A stretch of DNA of 64,000 bases. Source: an uncultured Lachnospiraceae bacterium (GTDB lineage Bacteria > Bacillota > Clostridia > Lachnospirales > Lachnospiraceae). The notes below the pieces were generated by a model that saw only the letters and a list, made by a program, of their open reading frames with translations, ran no database searches and was not told the DNA's origin. Position numbers and translations under genes: made by a program. Shown piece after piece: positions 52,627 to 60,757 of the stretch. Position 1 is the first letter of the stretch, and each line of letters opens with the position of its first letter. The stretch is taken from assembly GCA_937920345.1 (NCBI GenBank), contig CALGVA010000067.1, positions 77,477-141,476 of the forward strand, written 5' to 3'.

Positions 52627-52655
52627 TTGATATACAGTTCTTCGTAGTTTATAAT
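52627..52655 (+). promoter_or_regulatory. Promoter of the lone rightward gene
   Basis: TTGATA (52627-52632), 17 bases, TATAAT (52650-52655). The leader contains a GTCCG/CGGAC inverted repeat (52706-52721). No phage operator. Confidence 0.75.
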
Positions 52656-52762
52656 TGTACTGTTGTTTTAATTTTACAAGCAATGCGTGATACGGAACAT
52701 AATAAGTCCGTTTTATCGGACATGTAAAGTGCAAAAATATCATAAAAATGGAGGATACATAT

Positions 52763-53338
52763 ATGAACACAAAACTTTTATCCGGAAATGAAACCTTTTC
52801 CTACTCTCTCTCTACTCCTCCCCAGAAGAAAATATCCGACTTCTGGGCTTGGAATTCATCTGACCTGATGAACAATACCCTGCGTGGCGCTCTTGCTGAA
52901 TACATTGTGGCTATGGCCACGGATATTCATTTTTCTTATGCCCGTGAGGACTGGACAGAATACGATTTGGTTACTGATGATGGCATCAAAATTGAAGTCA
53001 AATGTTCTGCATATCTCCAATCATGGGAACAGAACAAACTATCAAAAATCATCTTTACCTGCGCTCCATCTCAGGCATTCAAAAATCAGCAGTATGACGG
53101 TGTTTCTATACGCCATTCCGACGTATATGTCTTCTGTTTACATGACTGTCAAGACAGAGAAATCGTTGATACTATGAATTTAGACCAGTGGGTATTTTAC
53201 ATACTTCCCACAAAAACACTTAGCGAGAAAATCGGTTTACAAAAGACTATTTCACTTAACTCGCTCTTAGGCCTTAATCCCAAAAAAGTGCATTTTCATG
53301 AGATTAACAAGACAATACATGAAGTATTGCATAGATAA
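52763..53338 (+). CDS. PD-(D/E)XK nuclease-like accessory (moron) protein
   Basis: 191 residues from ATG 52763, eight bases after GGAGG (ATG 52748 overlaps the site). The only rightward gene of the prophage, with its own strong promoter and a terminator. Motifs: Glu in RGALAEYIVAMA (about 38-49), Asp in TEYDLVTDDG and EVKCSAYLQSW (about 77-87), giving the E...D...ExK order of restriction-type nucleases. This arrangement is typical of lysogenic-conversion genes, often for defence against other phages. Target unknown. Confidence 0.72.
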   Translation: MNTKLLSGNETFSYSLSTPPQKKISDFWAWNSSDLMNNTLRGALAEYIVAMATDIHFSYAREDWTEYDLVTDDGIKIEVKCSAYLQSWEQNKLSKIIFTCAPSQAFKNQQYDGVSIRHSDVYVFCLHDCQDREIVDTMNLDQWVFYILPTKTLSEKIGLQKTISLNSLLGLNPKKVHFHEINKTIHEVLHR

Positions 53339-53360
53339 GGAGGGGTCATTCCCCTCCATC
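53339..53360 (+). terminator. Terminator of the rightward gene
   Basis: GGAGGGG, TCATT, CCCCTCC starts right after the stop codon, followed by a modest ATCTCTTT tract. Confidence 0.65.
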
Positions 53361-53363
53361 TCT

Positions 53364-53513
53364 TTACTCTTCATCCAACCATCCAAGTTCTGTCATTTCT
53401 TCTTCTGTAAATCCCACTTTGTTGCATAATTCAAAAAGTGTATCGTACTGAAACTTATCTGCTACTGCTCCCATTAAATCTGATAATAATTCTTTTGCTC
53501 TGTTTCCTGTCAT
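53364..53513 (-). CDS. 49-residue acidic protein
   Basis: ATG 53513; AAGGG nine bases upstream. Helical, ends ELGWLDEE. Converges with the nuclease-like gene and sits under the promoter at 53558-53585. Unrecognised. Confidence 0.6.
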   Translation of the reverse strand: MTGNRAKELLSDLMGAVADKFQYDTLFELCNKVGFTEEEMTELGWLDEE

Positions 53514-53557
53514 TACTTCGTTTCCCTTTTCCTCCGGCTTTTATTTATCCTGACTTC

Positions 53558-53585
53558 ATCTTATCGTTTCCACATCTAGTGTCAA
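53558..53585 (-). promoter_or_regulatory. Repeated phage promoter without operator
   Basis: TTGACA (53580-53585), 16 bases, TAAGAT (53558-53563). The stretch is almost identical to 17201-17228, including the spacer. Confidence 0.7.
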
Positions 53586-53640
53586 ACGTTTTTGATTTAC
53601 TTTTAATCATATTTCATTCTATCCGTCATAATATTTGTAA

Positions 53641-54282
53641 TCAGTTTCCGTCTACAACAGTTTTCAGTGCCTTAATCCTGTTGTGCAACTGATCCGCCAT
53701 AAAGTAGAACAGCCTTTCAAAGTCATCTCTCTGCTGATAGGTAAGATTCTCATAGTCTCTCCCGATAAATCTATCCTCCACCACAGTGATAAACGACTCC
53801 GCCAGCACCAAATTATCAACTGCCTCTCTGATTTTGTCGGCTTTATTGGCTTTATCGGTTTTACTTTCTTTGATCTGCTCCGGCTGCGCCTGTACCTTTA
53901 CGGAAACTATACCGACCGCTGCTCTGATTTTCTTAATATCTTCGATCTGCTTCTGCGTATTTCTGTTCCCCCGCCCTTCAACACCTTTAATAAAGATATC
54001 CAGTCCTTTTTCCGTCAAAGCTATTGCCCTATACTGGCAGTTTGATTCATTTGTGAAGATAGTATCGTAGTAATATTCTCTTCCTCTTGGCACTAGCCTT
54101 CGTATTTTGTCAGATACTTTGCAGTTTGCCTCTCCTGTAATCTTCGAGATTTCGTAGGAAGTAATAATGCCCCTGTCTCTGACATTCTCCTTTTCCACCT
54201 CATTTACATGATTTGCTGAAACGTTCATCTGCATCTGCCTTGCAATATCTCTGATCTCGCGACTTTCTAATACAGCCTGCAT
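53641..54282 (-). CDS. Rha-like phage regulatory protein
   Basis: 213 residues from ATG 54282, eight bases after AAAGGAG. Residues about 35-95 (IITSYEISKITGEANCKVSDKIRRLV, YYYDTIFTNESNCQYRAIALTEKG) resemble the Rha winged-helix domain of phage regulators. The C-terminal part is helical with many Lys/Glu. A damaged copy of the repeated promoter lies upstream (54300-54370). Confidence 0.62.
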   Translation of the reverse strand: MQAVLESREIRDIARQMQMNVSANHVNEVEKENVRDRGIITSYEISKITGEANCKVSDKIRRLVPRGREYYYDTIFTNESNCQYRAIALTEKGLDIFIKGVEGRGNRNTQKQIEDIKKIRAAVGIVSVKVQAQPEQIKESKTDKANKADKIREAVDNLVLAESFITVVEDRFIGRDYENLTYQQRDDFERLFYFMADQLHNRIKALKTVVDGN

Positions 54283-54378
54283 AGCCATTTCTCCTTTCGT
54301 ATTGTCGTCTAGTAATTCATTTATTATTGTCGTTCTAACTTACCAGCTACTATAGCCAGACATTTTTTTGATTTTTCT

Positions 54379-54531
54379 TCACTCCTTTCGATTTCCTATC
54401 GCTATGACTATCAATAAAATAATTCCATTTACAAGAATCAAAACCAAATTTTCTGCACCCATCCCTTTACGCAGACCAATCATAAAATTGATAAACAATA
54501 GCACCTGTAAAAATCTCCGAATTTTTCTCAT
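54379..54531 (-). CDS. 50-residue two-helix membrane protein (cassette copy B)
   Basis: ATG 54531 behind AAAGG. Basic start (MRKIRRF), two hydrophobic segments (7-20, 27-45), ending IGNRKE. Same size and topology as the gene at 24292-24450, with a GAGGGGAG/CTCCCCTC hairpin between it and the preceding gene as in copy A. Confidence 0.62.
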   Translation of the reverse strand: MRKIRRFLQVLLFINFMIGLRKGMGAENLVLILVNGIILLIVIAIGNRKE

Positions 54532-54614
54532 TGCCTTTCATACTCCTTTATGATAGACTTGGTGTGCGAGGGGAGTTCTCCCTCCCCTCACATCCAAGGA
54601 ACTGTTCTCAGTTG

Positions 54615-54761
54615 CTAATCAATCCAATTCAGTACCGCCGTGATGATTGCTAAAAGCATTGTCACTATGGCTAATACGATGCTGGCTAGGCTTTCGTAAA
54701 TCTGGAATCTGATCTGCTTCTGTTCGAGCAGTTCTTTTTGTTTCTTCCGTTTCTTCCCCAA
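54615..54761 (-). CDS. 48-residue single-pass membrane protein, TTG start (cassette copy B)
   Basis: TTG 54761 behind GAAAGGAGGACAGCCAC. Opens LGKKRKKQKELLEQKQIR and ends in one membrane helix (26-45). Homologue of 24531-24680. Confidence 0.75.
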   Translation of the reverse strand: MGKKRKKQKELLEQKQIRFQIYESLASIVLAIVTMLLAIITAVLNWID

Positions 54762-54798
54762 GTGGCTGTCCTCCTTTCATGTAACGATTTAAGACATC

Positions 54799-54856
54799 TT
54801 ACCTTCTGGTAATTTTTATCTTATCGTCATTCTAACTTACCCACCACCGGTGTCAA
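54799..54856 (-). promoter_or_regulatory. Repeated phage promoter with perfect operator (cassette copy B)
   Basis: TTGACA (54851-54856), 16 bases, TAGAAT (54829-54834) on the minus strand, then TTACC-TTCT-GGTAA (54799-54812). Confidence 0.8.
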
Positions 54857-54899
54857 ACAGATTCTTGATTTTTGCAAAAAAATTTAGGGGCTTGGCTTT

Positions 54900-55514
54900 T
54901 CAAAAAGCGATTGCCTGAAATCCATACAGGTATATTGACAAAACCTTGCAGATAGCTGTCACATCCTTGTATACTGTACGCTCATTTATACTTTCTTTCT
55001 CTGCAATTTCCTTCGGAGTGAGCCGCTTTTTGTCAATATACATAGCCATAACTACCCTGTACTTTCTCTCCATCTCTTCACTTCCGCTGGCTTCTATTTC
55101 CTTCTTTACATAGGACAATGCCCTCTCCATCTTTTTGACGTAGAACCGATTCTCAATCCTAATCTTTGCCTCTCCCTCAAATTTCTTTGTTGCCTGAATC
55201 TCTCTGGGGTCCATAAGGTCTTTCAGGAACTCGAACCGCTTGTAATCTACTTCCTCGATCGTCATTGATTTTTCATCTGCTATGGATGCTTTCAATGCCC
55301 TAAATCCTTCGAGCGCCTTTCTGGTATACCCGATGTACTTCTTCTCCACATCCTTCCGTTTCTTTGCCTCTACCTGTTCGTACTCTGCTACCGCTACTCT
55401 GGCTATCTCCGCCACATCAATTTGCTTACTCTCTTTCACCGCCGTTCTTGCTGCCACCTCTACAATCTGATCCAAAACCGGTTTTGGAAGTACTGGGTTG
55501 TTGTTTCCATTCAT
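54900..55514 (-). CDS. ArpU-like late transcription regulator
   Basis: 204 residues behind AGGAGG. Long helical middle; C-terminal sigma-70 region 4-like HTH (LTPKEIAEKESINERTVYKDVTAICKVLSIYLYG). Proteins of this shape at the end of the early region switch on late genes in Firmicutes phages (ArpU/RinA-like). It ends just before the accessory zone. Confidence 0.75.
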   Translation of the reverse strand: MNGNNNPVLPKPVLDQIVEVAARTAVKESKQIDVAEIARVAVAEYEQVEAKKRKDVEKKYIGYTRKALEGFRALKASIADEKSMTIEEVDYKRFEFLKDLMDPREIQATKKFEGEAKIRIENRFYVKKMERALSYVKKEIEASGSEEMERKYRVVMAMYIDKKRLTPKEIAEKESINERTVYKDVTAICKVLSIYLYGFQAIAF

Positions 55515-55531
55515 AAAGCATAACCTCCTAC

Positions 55532-55612
55532 TTGAAATCTGAATTATTTTCTGTTATACTGACGTTGCGTACATCAGAGCAGTTTCCAGATTCTACCGGA
55601 GGCTGCTTTTTC
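55532..55612 (+). ncRNA. Possible very short rightward RNA
   Basis: TTGAAA (55532-55537), 17 bases, TATACT (55555-55560), then AGCAG..TTCC...GGAGG..CTGCT hairpin (55578-55607) and TTTTTC. That would give an RNA of about 46 bases. The gap 55515-55742 holds no gene. Also here: a third partial copy of the dispersed repeat (55640-55690). Confidence 0.35.
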
Positions 55613-55742
55613 TGTTCTTATATCCTTGTGCTATCGAAATTCTTTCTGATTTCCCTCTGGATTGATTTTGAACGATTTAGCAATAGTAATATAGTATTCT
55701 GCCGTTTTCGCCCTGATTTCGCCCCAGAGGGATGTCTTTTTC

Positions 55743-56477
55743 TTATGCAACCACGATCAGTTTCTTCTCGGTAATCAGATTCACCAGCTTCTCTTCGAGA
55801 TACTTCTGAATGTTCTTCATGGCTTCATTGCGCCACCCTTTTCCATCTGCCTCGAACAGCGCTGCCTGAATCCCATCTCCTCTTGCATCTTCCATCCTGA
55901 ATACGAACAAGCTTTCAGGCTGCTCAACCTCAACAAATGTGCGGTATGGTCTGAGCGTTACCGGATTCGGAATAAGGCACTCTTCCTTCTGCGTCAGCCC
56001 TGTCTTTACGACTGCTTTCTGACTTACGCCGTCGTCACTGTACTGTGCGATAGTTCCATGTTCTGCTGTTCCAACATACGCCAGAACAGAAGCATAATCA
56101 GTTCCTTCCTGAACGAACTTCGCCTGCATCTGGATATTGAAATCTGTTCTGTCAAGAAATCTACCAAACGGAAACTCCGGCAGAATCGCTTCTGCACTGA
56201 TTACATTCTCTCTCTTCCTGTCTCCATTAAGCTGACTGTAAGCCTTTACTGATGTCGGAGATTCCACATGTATAATCATGCTGTATTTCAGATCGTCAAT
56301 GTTGGCATTCAAATACTGGCATACTGCATCAAGCGTACTGCATTTCATACCGCTTGCTACAATTTCCTTTGCCACCTCATGCACCTGTTTACTTGTAAAC
56401 GTTCTTCCGTTTACTTCCAAAACTTCTGGCTTATCCAGTTCTACTGCATACTGTAATGCTTCTTTCAATCCATCCAT
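55743..56477 (-). CDS. Phage protein of unknown function (early region)
   Basis: 244 residues. FPFGRFLDRTDFNIQMQAKFV, VLAYVGTAEHGTIAQYSDDGVSQKAVVKTG and a C-terminal helix. Resembles DUF2303-type phage proteins in layout, not certain. Follows a tightly packed early operon (one base from the preceding gene). Confidence 0.65.
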   Translation of the reverse strand: MDGLKEALQYAVELDKPEVLEVNGRTFTSKQVHEVAKEIVASGMKCSTLDAVCQYLNANIDDLKYSMIIHVESPTSVKAYSQLNGDRKRENVISAEAILPEFPFGRFLDRTDFNIQMQAKFVQEGTDYASVLAYVGTAEHGTIAQYSDDGVSQKAVVKTGLTQKEECLIPNPVTLRPYRTFVEVEQPESLFVFRMEDARGDGIQAALFEADGKGWRNEAMKNIQKYLEEKLVNLITEKKLIVVA

Positions 56478-56478
56478 C

Positions 56479-56922
56479 TTAATTTCCTCCGATCACTTTT
56501 CTTACAGGCTGCATTTTGGTTACTTTTCCTTCGTCTTTCTGCTCCTGCTGTTCTTCGTCCTTCTCAGGCTTATCTTCATCATCCTGCTGGTAATCATCAA
56601 GAGACATCTGGCCCTTAATCTGCTTACCGTATTCTTCTGCGATAATTTTTCCACTCTTGAGATCCTTCGCAATCGCCATCTTGGTATTGATACTGGATTT
56701 GCTTACCAACTTCTTATCTACCACGATCTCAACATTCATGTCATCTCTCTGCTCATTCTGCTCGAATCCTACTTTAATCGTGACAAACCGCTTCGGTTTG
56801 TACGGAGTATTTGGGTCCTGCATGTTTGCGAAAACCTCTGTGATTGCTCTGTCAAAATCCTGCTGAACTGCTCCTCCGGCGAACTTACTCAAATCATACT
56901 GTGGTACATACTGCTTACTCAT
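56479..56922 (-). CDS. Acidic-tailed phage protein (early region)
   Basis: 147 residues from ATG 56922. Ordered first 105 residues (RFVTIKVGFEQNEQRDDMNVEIVVDKKLV), then a Gln/Glu/Asp-rich tail. The start overlaps the upstream stop. Unknown; similar proteins lie near RusA in clostridial phages. Confidence 0.62.
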   Translation of the reverse strand: MSKQYVPQYDLSKFAGGAVQQDFDRAITEVFANMQDPNTPYKPKRFVTIKVGFEQNEQRDDMNVEIVVDKKLVSKSSINTKMAIAKDLKSGKIIAEEYGKQIKGQMSLDDYQQDDEDKPEKDEEQQEQKDEGKVTKMQPVRKVIGGN

Positions 56923-57247
56923 TACCCTTCCCCTCCTTTCCACTGTTCTCCATGAAGTCCTGCATTTTCCGGCACATAGCCGCAAACTGTATTGCTTCAC
57001 AGGCTGCATTGACTGCTGTATTGTAATTGATAACAACGCAAGTAGGATTAAGCTGGTTTTTTTTGATCTTCCCCCACATATCCGCCACGCCGTCGCTCAT
57101 TACCTGAATTTCTTCCATGAGTTCATCAAACTCCTCATGGATAACTGAAAATCCCTCATGCTCAGAATTAAACTGTGGAAACTTAACATTGGCTGCCAGC
57201 AATTCTGCCTCGACCAATTCCTTTACTTGTGGTTCTACTGAATTCAT
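56915..57247 (-). CDS. MazG-like nucleotide pyrophosphohydrolase
   Basis: 110 residues. HEEFDELMEEI (about 38-48) gives the metal-binding ExxE motif and ACEAIQFAAMCRKM (about 82-95) the second helix. Such phage enzymes hydrolyse non-canonical or alarmone nucleotides. Behind GAGGAGGG. Confidence 0.75.
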   Translation of the reverse strand: MNSVEPQVKELVEAELLAANVKFPQFNSEHEGFSVIHEEFDELMEEIQVMSDGVADMWGKIKKNQLNPTCVVINYNTAVNAACEAIQFAAMCRKMQDFMENSGKEGKGNE

Positions 57248-57259
57248 AATCTTCCCTCC

Positions 57260-57448
57260 TCAATCCGGTATCTCTACGGAGAATCCCATCTCTCCGCTGA
57301 AAAGTTCTGCACCCCCATATCCAATGATTATCTTGTCATGAGGACATCCATTTTTCTGCAACCACTCAACTACTGGCTTTGCCACATTTCTAAATTCTTC
57401 CATGTCCGCTTTCTTTTCTCTGTGTTCAATACACTCATATCCGACCAT
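57260..57448 (-). CDS. Small early phage protein
   Basis: 62 residues from ATG 57448 behind TGGGAGG. EFRNVAKPVVEWLQKNGCPHDKIII is seen in a common family of small clostridial phage proteins of unknown role. Confidence 0.68.
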   Translation of the reverse strand: MVGYECIEHREKKADMEEFRNVAKPVVEWLQKNGCPHDKIIIGYGGAELFSGEMGFSVEIPD

Positions 57449-57452
57449 ATCT

Positions 57453-57773
57453 CTACCTCCCATACCTCATTGCTCTCTTAACATCTTTCTTTGCTTTCCG
57501 CCTAATCTCATTCCTTATAAACGACTCATATTTCGCAACTTCTTCCGGTGCAATTATCTTGCAGCGCTCATAGAGTTTTTCTACCTTGGCTCTCATAATC
57601 GCTTCTTCCATAGCGTTCTTGAAATCTCCCGACTCAAGCCGGATACGGAATGAATTCAACTTTCGTTTAATTGCTTTCAGGTCGTTCATATTAATTTCTT
57701 CCATCGTGATCTGTCTGTGATACCTCATTCTGTTTTCATGATTCTCCTGAATCTGTTCCATCATTCTCTGCAC
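57453..57773 (-). CDS. Small basic helical early phage protein
   Basis: 106 residues from GTG 57773, eight bases after GGAGG. Nearly all helix, rich in Arg/Lys/Glu. Coupled to rusA. Unrecognised. Confidence 0.6.
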   Translation of the reverse strand: MQRMMEQIQENHENRMRYHRQITMEEINMNDLKAIKRKLNSFRIRLESGDFKNAMEEAIMRAKVEKLYERCKIIAPEEVAKYESFIRNEIRRKAKKDVKRAMRYGR

Positions 57774-58202
57774 CTAATCTACCTCCTTGATACTGATAAC
57801 TAACTTCGGTGATTCCGCATAATATTTTCTGACGACCATATCAACTATTTGTGCATCATCATGGTATGCAAGACCATTAAGAGCATCACATACAACCTTG
57901 ATAATATTGTCTCCGTCTGGCTTCTTTACAGGTCTCAGCACCCTTTCGATCATCAAAGCCCTGTTCTTCTTCGATACACTCTTTGGAATGCTAAAATGAG
58001 CTTCTATCACAATTGAAAGCATTGTCTTGTCTGCAAAACGGAAATCCATACATTGCCTCCGGTATTCCAGCGCTATCAGGTTCTCATACACAACTGTCTG
58101 CTCTGGCGTTACTGTCTTCGTGAAATTTCCATGCCGGTATGTCTTCGCTCTTTGTTTCCCTCTCGGCTCCCCCATTACTGTGAATATCTGAACATCACTC
58201 AT
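57774..58202 (-). CDS. rusA: RusA-family Holliday junction resolvase
   Basis: 142 residues. GEPRGKQRAKTYRHG near the start, KPDGDNIIKVVCDALNGLAYHDDAQIVD (about 100-127) with the catalytic Asp residues. Cuts recombination intermediates, working with RecT and the exonuclease. Confidence 0.92.
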   Translation of the reverse strand: MSDVQIFTVMGEPRGKQRAKTYRHGNFTKTVTPEQTVVYENLIALEYRRQCMDFRFADKTMLSIVIEAHFSIPKSVSKKNRALMIERVLRPVKKPDGDNIIKVVCDALNGLAYHDDAQIVDMVVRKYYAESPKLVISIKEVD

Positions 58203-58205
58203 GCC

Positions 58206-58610
58206 TTATCCCTCGTCAACGATAGCGTTGGGGTCTTTGCTTACTTTCAGGAAGTAGATAACCTGTTTTCCGGTCGGGGTCTTGTTTCGTTTCCCGGTAC
58301 TGACCGCATATCCGTTATCCAGTAAAATCTTCGCCACATTCAGGCGATCTTCCTTGATATAGATTTCTACTTCAAACGCTCCGTCATCTTTCTTCTCCGG
58401 CTGTTTCCCGAAGAGTAATTCCTGAATAGAACAACCAACATAGTTAGCTATCCCTGTCAAATCGGACAGTCTAAAATCTACCTTGCCTTTTTCCCAATTT
58501 GATACGGTATCATCCATCTTGCCAAGCATTTTTCCTGCCTCCGCTAATGAATGACCTTTTCTCCTTCTGGCTGCTTTCAGGGATTCTGTCACTCTTTCTA
58601 TCAAATCCAT
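58206..58610 (-). CDS. XRE-family HTH regulator with extra C-terminal domain
   Basis: 134 residues. HTH at about 15-50 (RRRKGHSLAEAGKMLGKMDDTVSNWEKGKVDF); C-terminal 65 residues form a separate alpha/beta unit. A possible repressor or early-gene regulator within the replication operon. Confidence 0.82.
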   Translation of the reverse strand: MDLIERVTESLKAARRRKGHSLAEAGKMLGKMDDTVSNWEKGKVDFRLSDLTGIANYVGCSIQELLFGKQPEKKDDGAFEVEIYIKEDRLNVAKILLDNGYAVSTGKRNKTPTGKQVIYFLKVSKDPNAIVDEG

Positions 58611-58619
58611 TTCTTCCTC

Positions 58620-59255
58620 CTATTCTTCGAGCAGCGCGTTGAGTCTCTCCATGAAATTTTCCGGTGGAGGACAATGCTCCGGCTCTAATTCTTTTTCTAT
58701 TTCAATCTGGGCTAATGATTCGCCCTTTTCGTCAAGCGAGGCTGCATCACCCTTCATTTTTGCAATCAGAGTTCTCACATTTGCTGGTATCATTGCCTCC
58801 TCTTTCATCCGTTTCTGAGCAGTTCTGTAATTCCGTATAAAATGAGACTGCTCAACTGTCTCTACTTCATCCGTGTCCATCATGGCCCATTCTCTCAGAT
58901 TTGCCGGACTGCCTACTGCTATTCTGCAAGCCTCCGGCAATTTCGCAAATTCTTCCTCTGCATGATAACCGCTATTACTCAATGCCTTTCTCACCAGAGA
59001 CCACGCTTCAAGTTCTGTGAGAATTTCTACATCTGGTTGCACTATTTCATTTGCTTTTTGCCGGATATCTGCTATGGTCGGAGGAAATTTCTCGGTTATC
59101 ATATACTTCTGAACCGCTAAATTCGCCTGTTCATATGTAAGGTCTTGTAAAAGCGCATACCACACATTGAACGCATCCTGATCTGGAATAAAAGTAGATT
59201 GTGCGTATACTGCTTTCATGCCTTTTACCATAATCTTAAACTCCTCTCTCTCCAT
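58620..59255 (-). CDS. Replicative helicase loader-like protein
   Basis: 211 residues. The first 70 residues (FNVWYALLQDLTYEQANLAVQKYMITEKFPPTIADIRQ) resemble the G39P/loader fold of phage SPP1. The rest is helical and acidic. Coupled to the replisome organiser gene. Confidence 0.78.
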   Translation of the reverse strand: MEREEFKIMVKGMKAVYAQSTFIPDQDAFNVWYALLQDLTYEQANLAVQKYMITEKFPPTIADIRQKANEIVQPDVEILTELEAWSLVRKALSNSGYHAEEEFAKLPEACRIAVGSPANLREWAMMDTDEVETVEQSHFIRNYRTAQKRMKEEAMIPANVRTLIAKMKGDAASLDEKGESLAQIEIEKELEPEHCPPPENFMERLNALLEE

Positions 59256-59878
59256 TACCAGTTATCAACCTCACTCACTCTTTTCGCTATCCTGTCGCAT
59301 TCTTTGCTACCTCTGTTTCTTTCCCATGTTCTGACAGCCGCTTTCCAATCCTTCATCTTGTTTTTGCCAATCATCCAGCCTTTGCTCTCATAGAAGTTCA
59401 CAAACGCCTCTGCATCCACTCCATTTTTACGCTGCTCACAGTATTCTCTTACTTCTGCTTCTGTGGGTGGCACAAACTTCTTACTAACCGTCTTATCCGG
59501 TTCATCCTCCGGCAATACCGGAGGATCCTCTCCTTCTTTGAGCGTATATGCTTTATTCTGCTTCATTCCCAGCATACTCTTTTCATCTACATAGGCTGTT
59601 GGTGTGTATCTATCCGACTGTAAGGTATTGTGCATTCTCCAATGCTTTATTACAATAACGCCATTTTCAAAAACCAGCACAAACCTCTTGGCAATTAACA
59701 GTTTCAAATCATCATCAGTTGCCCCAATTGTTCTCTGAATACGCTTCGGATTTCCGACAAATCCATCATCATCCGCCCTCATATTCAGGTGGAAATATAA
59801 ACACTGTGTACTGAGTGGCATATCGAGGAAAGCGTCACTGTCTACAATTTTCATAGTGAACATCCTTTTCTGTGCCAT
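59255..59878 (-). CDS. Phage replisome organiser
   Basis: 207 residues. An N-terminal winged-helix of replisome organiser type (MAQKRMFTMKIVDSDAFLDMPLSTQCLYFHL, DDDGFVGNPKRIQRTIG); C-terminal DnaD-like helices (WMIGKNKMKDWKAAVRTWE). Binds the origin and starts replication. The usual Ser/Lys linker is short. Confidence 0.85.
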   Translation of the reverse strand: MAQKRMFTMKIVDSDAFLDMPLSTQCLYFHLNMRADDDGFVGNPKRIQRTIGATDDDLKLLIAKRFVLVFENGVIVIKHWRMHNTLQSDRYTPTAYVDEKSMLGMKQNKAYTLKEGEDPPVLPEDEPDKTVSKKFVPPTEAEVREYCEQRKNGVDAEAFVNFYESKGWMIGKNKMKDWKAAVRTWERNRGSKECDRIAKRVSEVDNW

Positions 59879-59882
59879 CTAA

Positions 59883-60752
59883 TCACTCCGCCTTTTGCTC
59901 TTCTTCCTGCTCCTGTTGCTTTTTCTTATCAGCTTCAATGCCTTCATCAAGGAACTTCATTGCTTTATCGTAAGTCGAGACCGTCATGTTTGTGGTGGAA
60001 TCAAGACCGAACTGACTACAAATATACTTAACAATCTGATTCACTTTCTTCTTGCCATAGAACTTTTCCACCTTGTCAAACATTGCCTGTCTCTGTTCCT
60101 GCGATATGAGGATTTCATCTTTCTCTGACAATTCCTCTCCAACTACTTCTGCTTGAACATATTCCTCTGTCAGCTTTCCGTCTGCTCCAAACTCAGCGGC
60201 TGTATAAAGCCCCTGATAATCTGTCGGGAACGCTGCTCTCAATGCCTGAGAAACAGCAACCTTTTCAATCATTGTCGCAGGCTTCGTTTTCCAGTTTGCC
60301 TGACCTTTGTTGTATTCCTCCAACGATACTTCCTTATACATCTCGTCCTTGAACTCCGGTCTCTGGACGAAAACTCTGCACCAACCACCAATCAGTTCTT
60401 CCGAAGGATAAATGCAAGTTCCCTCTTTCTGAATAACCTGGCCGGATCTCACAACCACAATTCCGGACTTTCTGCCTCTGTATGCCGGATTCTCTTCTGC
60501 CCTGCGCTTATAAGTCTCATACCCTACCACCATCTGAAATTCGCTACCGAATTTGATAGGATACGCCTCTCCCGTAAAAGGATTGAGCCTCTGGTACTTA
60601 CAAAGTTCCATGAATAGCTTGATTTCCCTGTCTGTGACCTTAGAAGAATCGCCGCTTACGAGATAATTCTTGACATCTTCTGCCGTCAGTCTTACCGGAC
60701 CAAGCGCACTCTCGTATTCCACAACCATTAAACTATTTTTCTGTTCTGCCAT
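59883..60752 (-). CDS. recT: RecT single-strand annealing recombinase
   Basis: 289 residues. RLNPFTGEAYPIKFGSEFQMVVGYETYKRRAEENP, then KPATMIEKVAVSQALRAAFP are typical of RecT. Acts with the exonuclease at 61477-62091. Gln/Glu tail. Behind a tight junction with the coiled-coil gene. Confidence 0.95.
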   Translation of the reverse strand: MAEQKNSLMVVEYESALGPVRLTAEDVKNYLVSGDSSKVTDREIKLFMELCKYQRLNPFTGEAYPIKFGSEFQMVVGYETYKRRAEENPAYRGRKSGIVVVRSGQVIQKEGTCIYPSEELIGGWCRVFVQRPEFKDEMYKEVSLEEYNKGQANWKTKPATMIEKVAVSQALRAAFPTDYQGLYTAAEFGADGKLTEEYVQAEVVGEELSEKDEILISQEQRQAMFDKVEKFYGKKKVNQIVKYICSQFGLDSTTNMTVSTYDKAMKFLDEGIEADKKKQQEQEEEQKAE

Positions 60753-60757
60753 GATTC

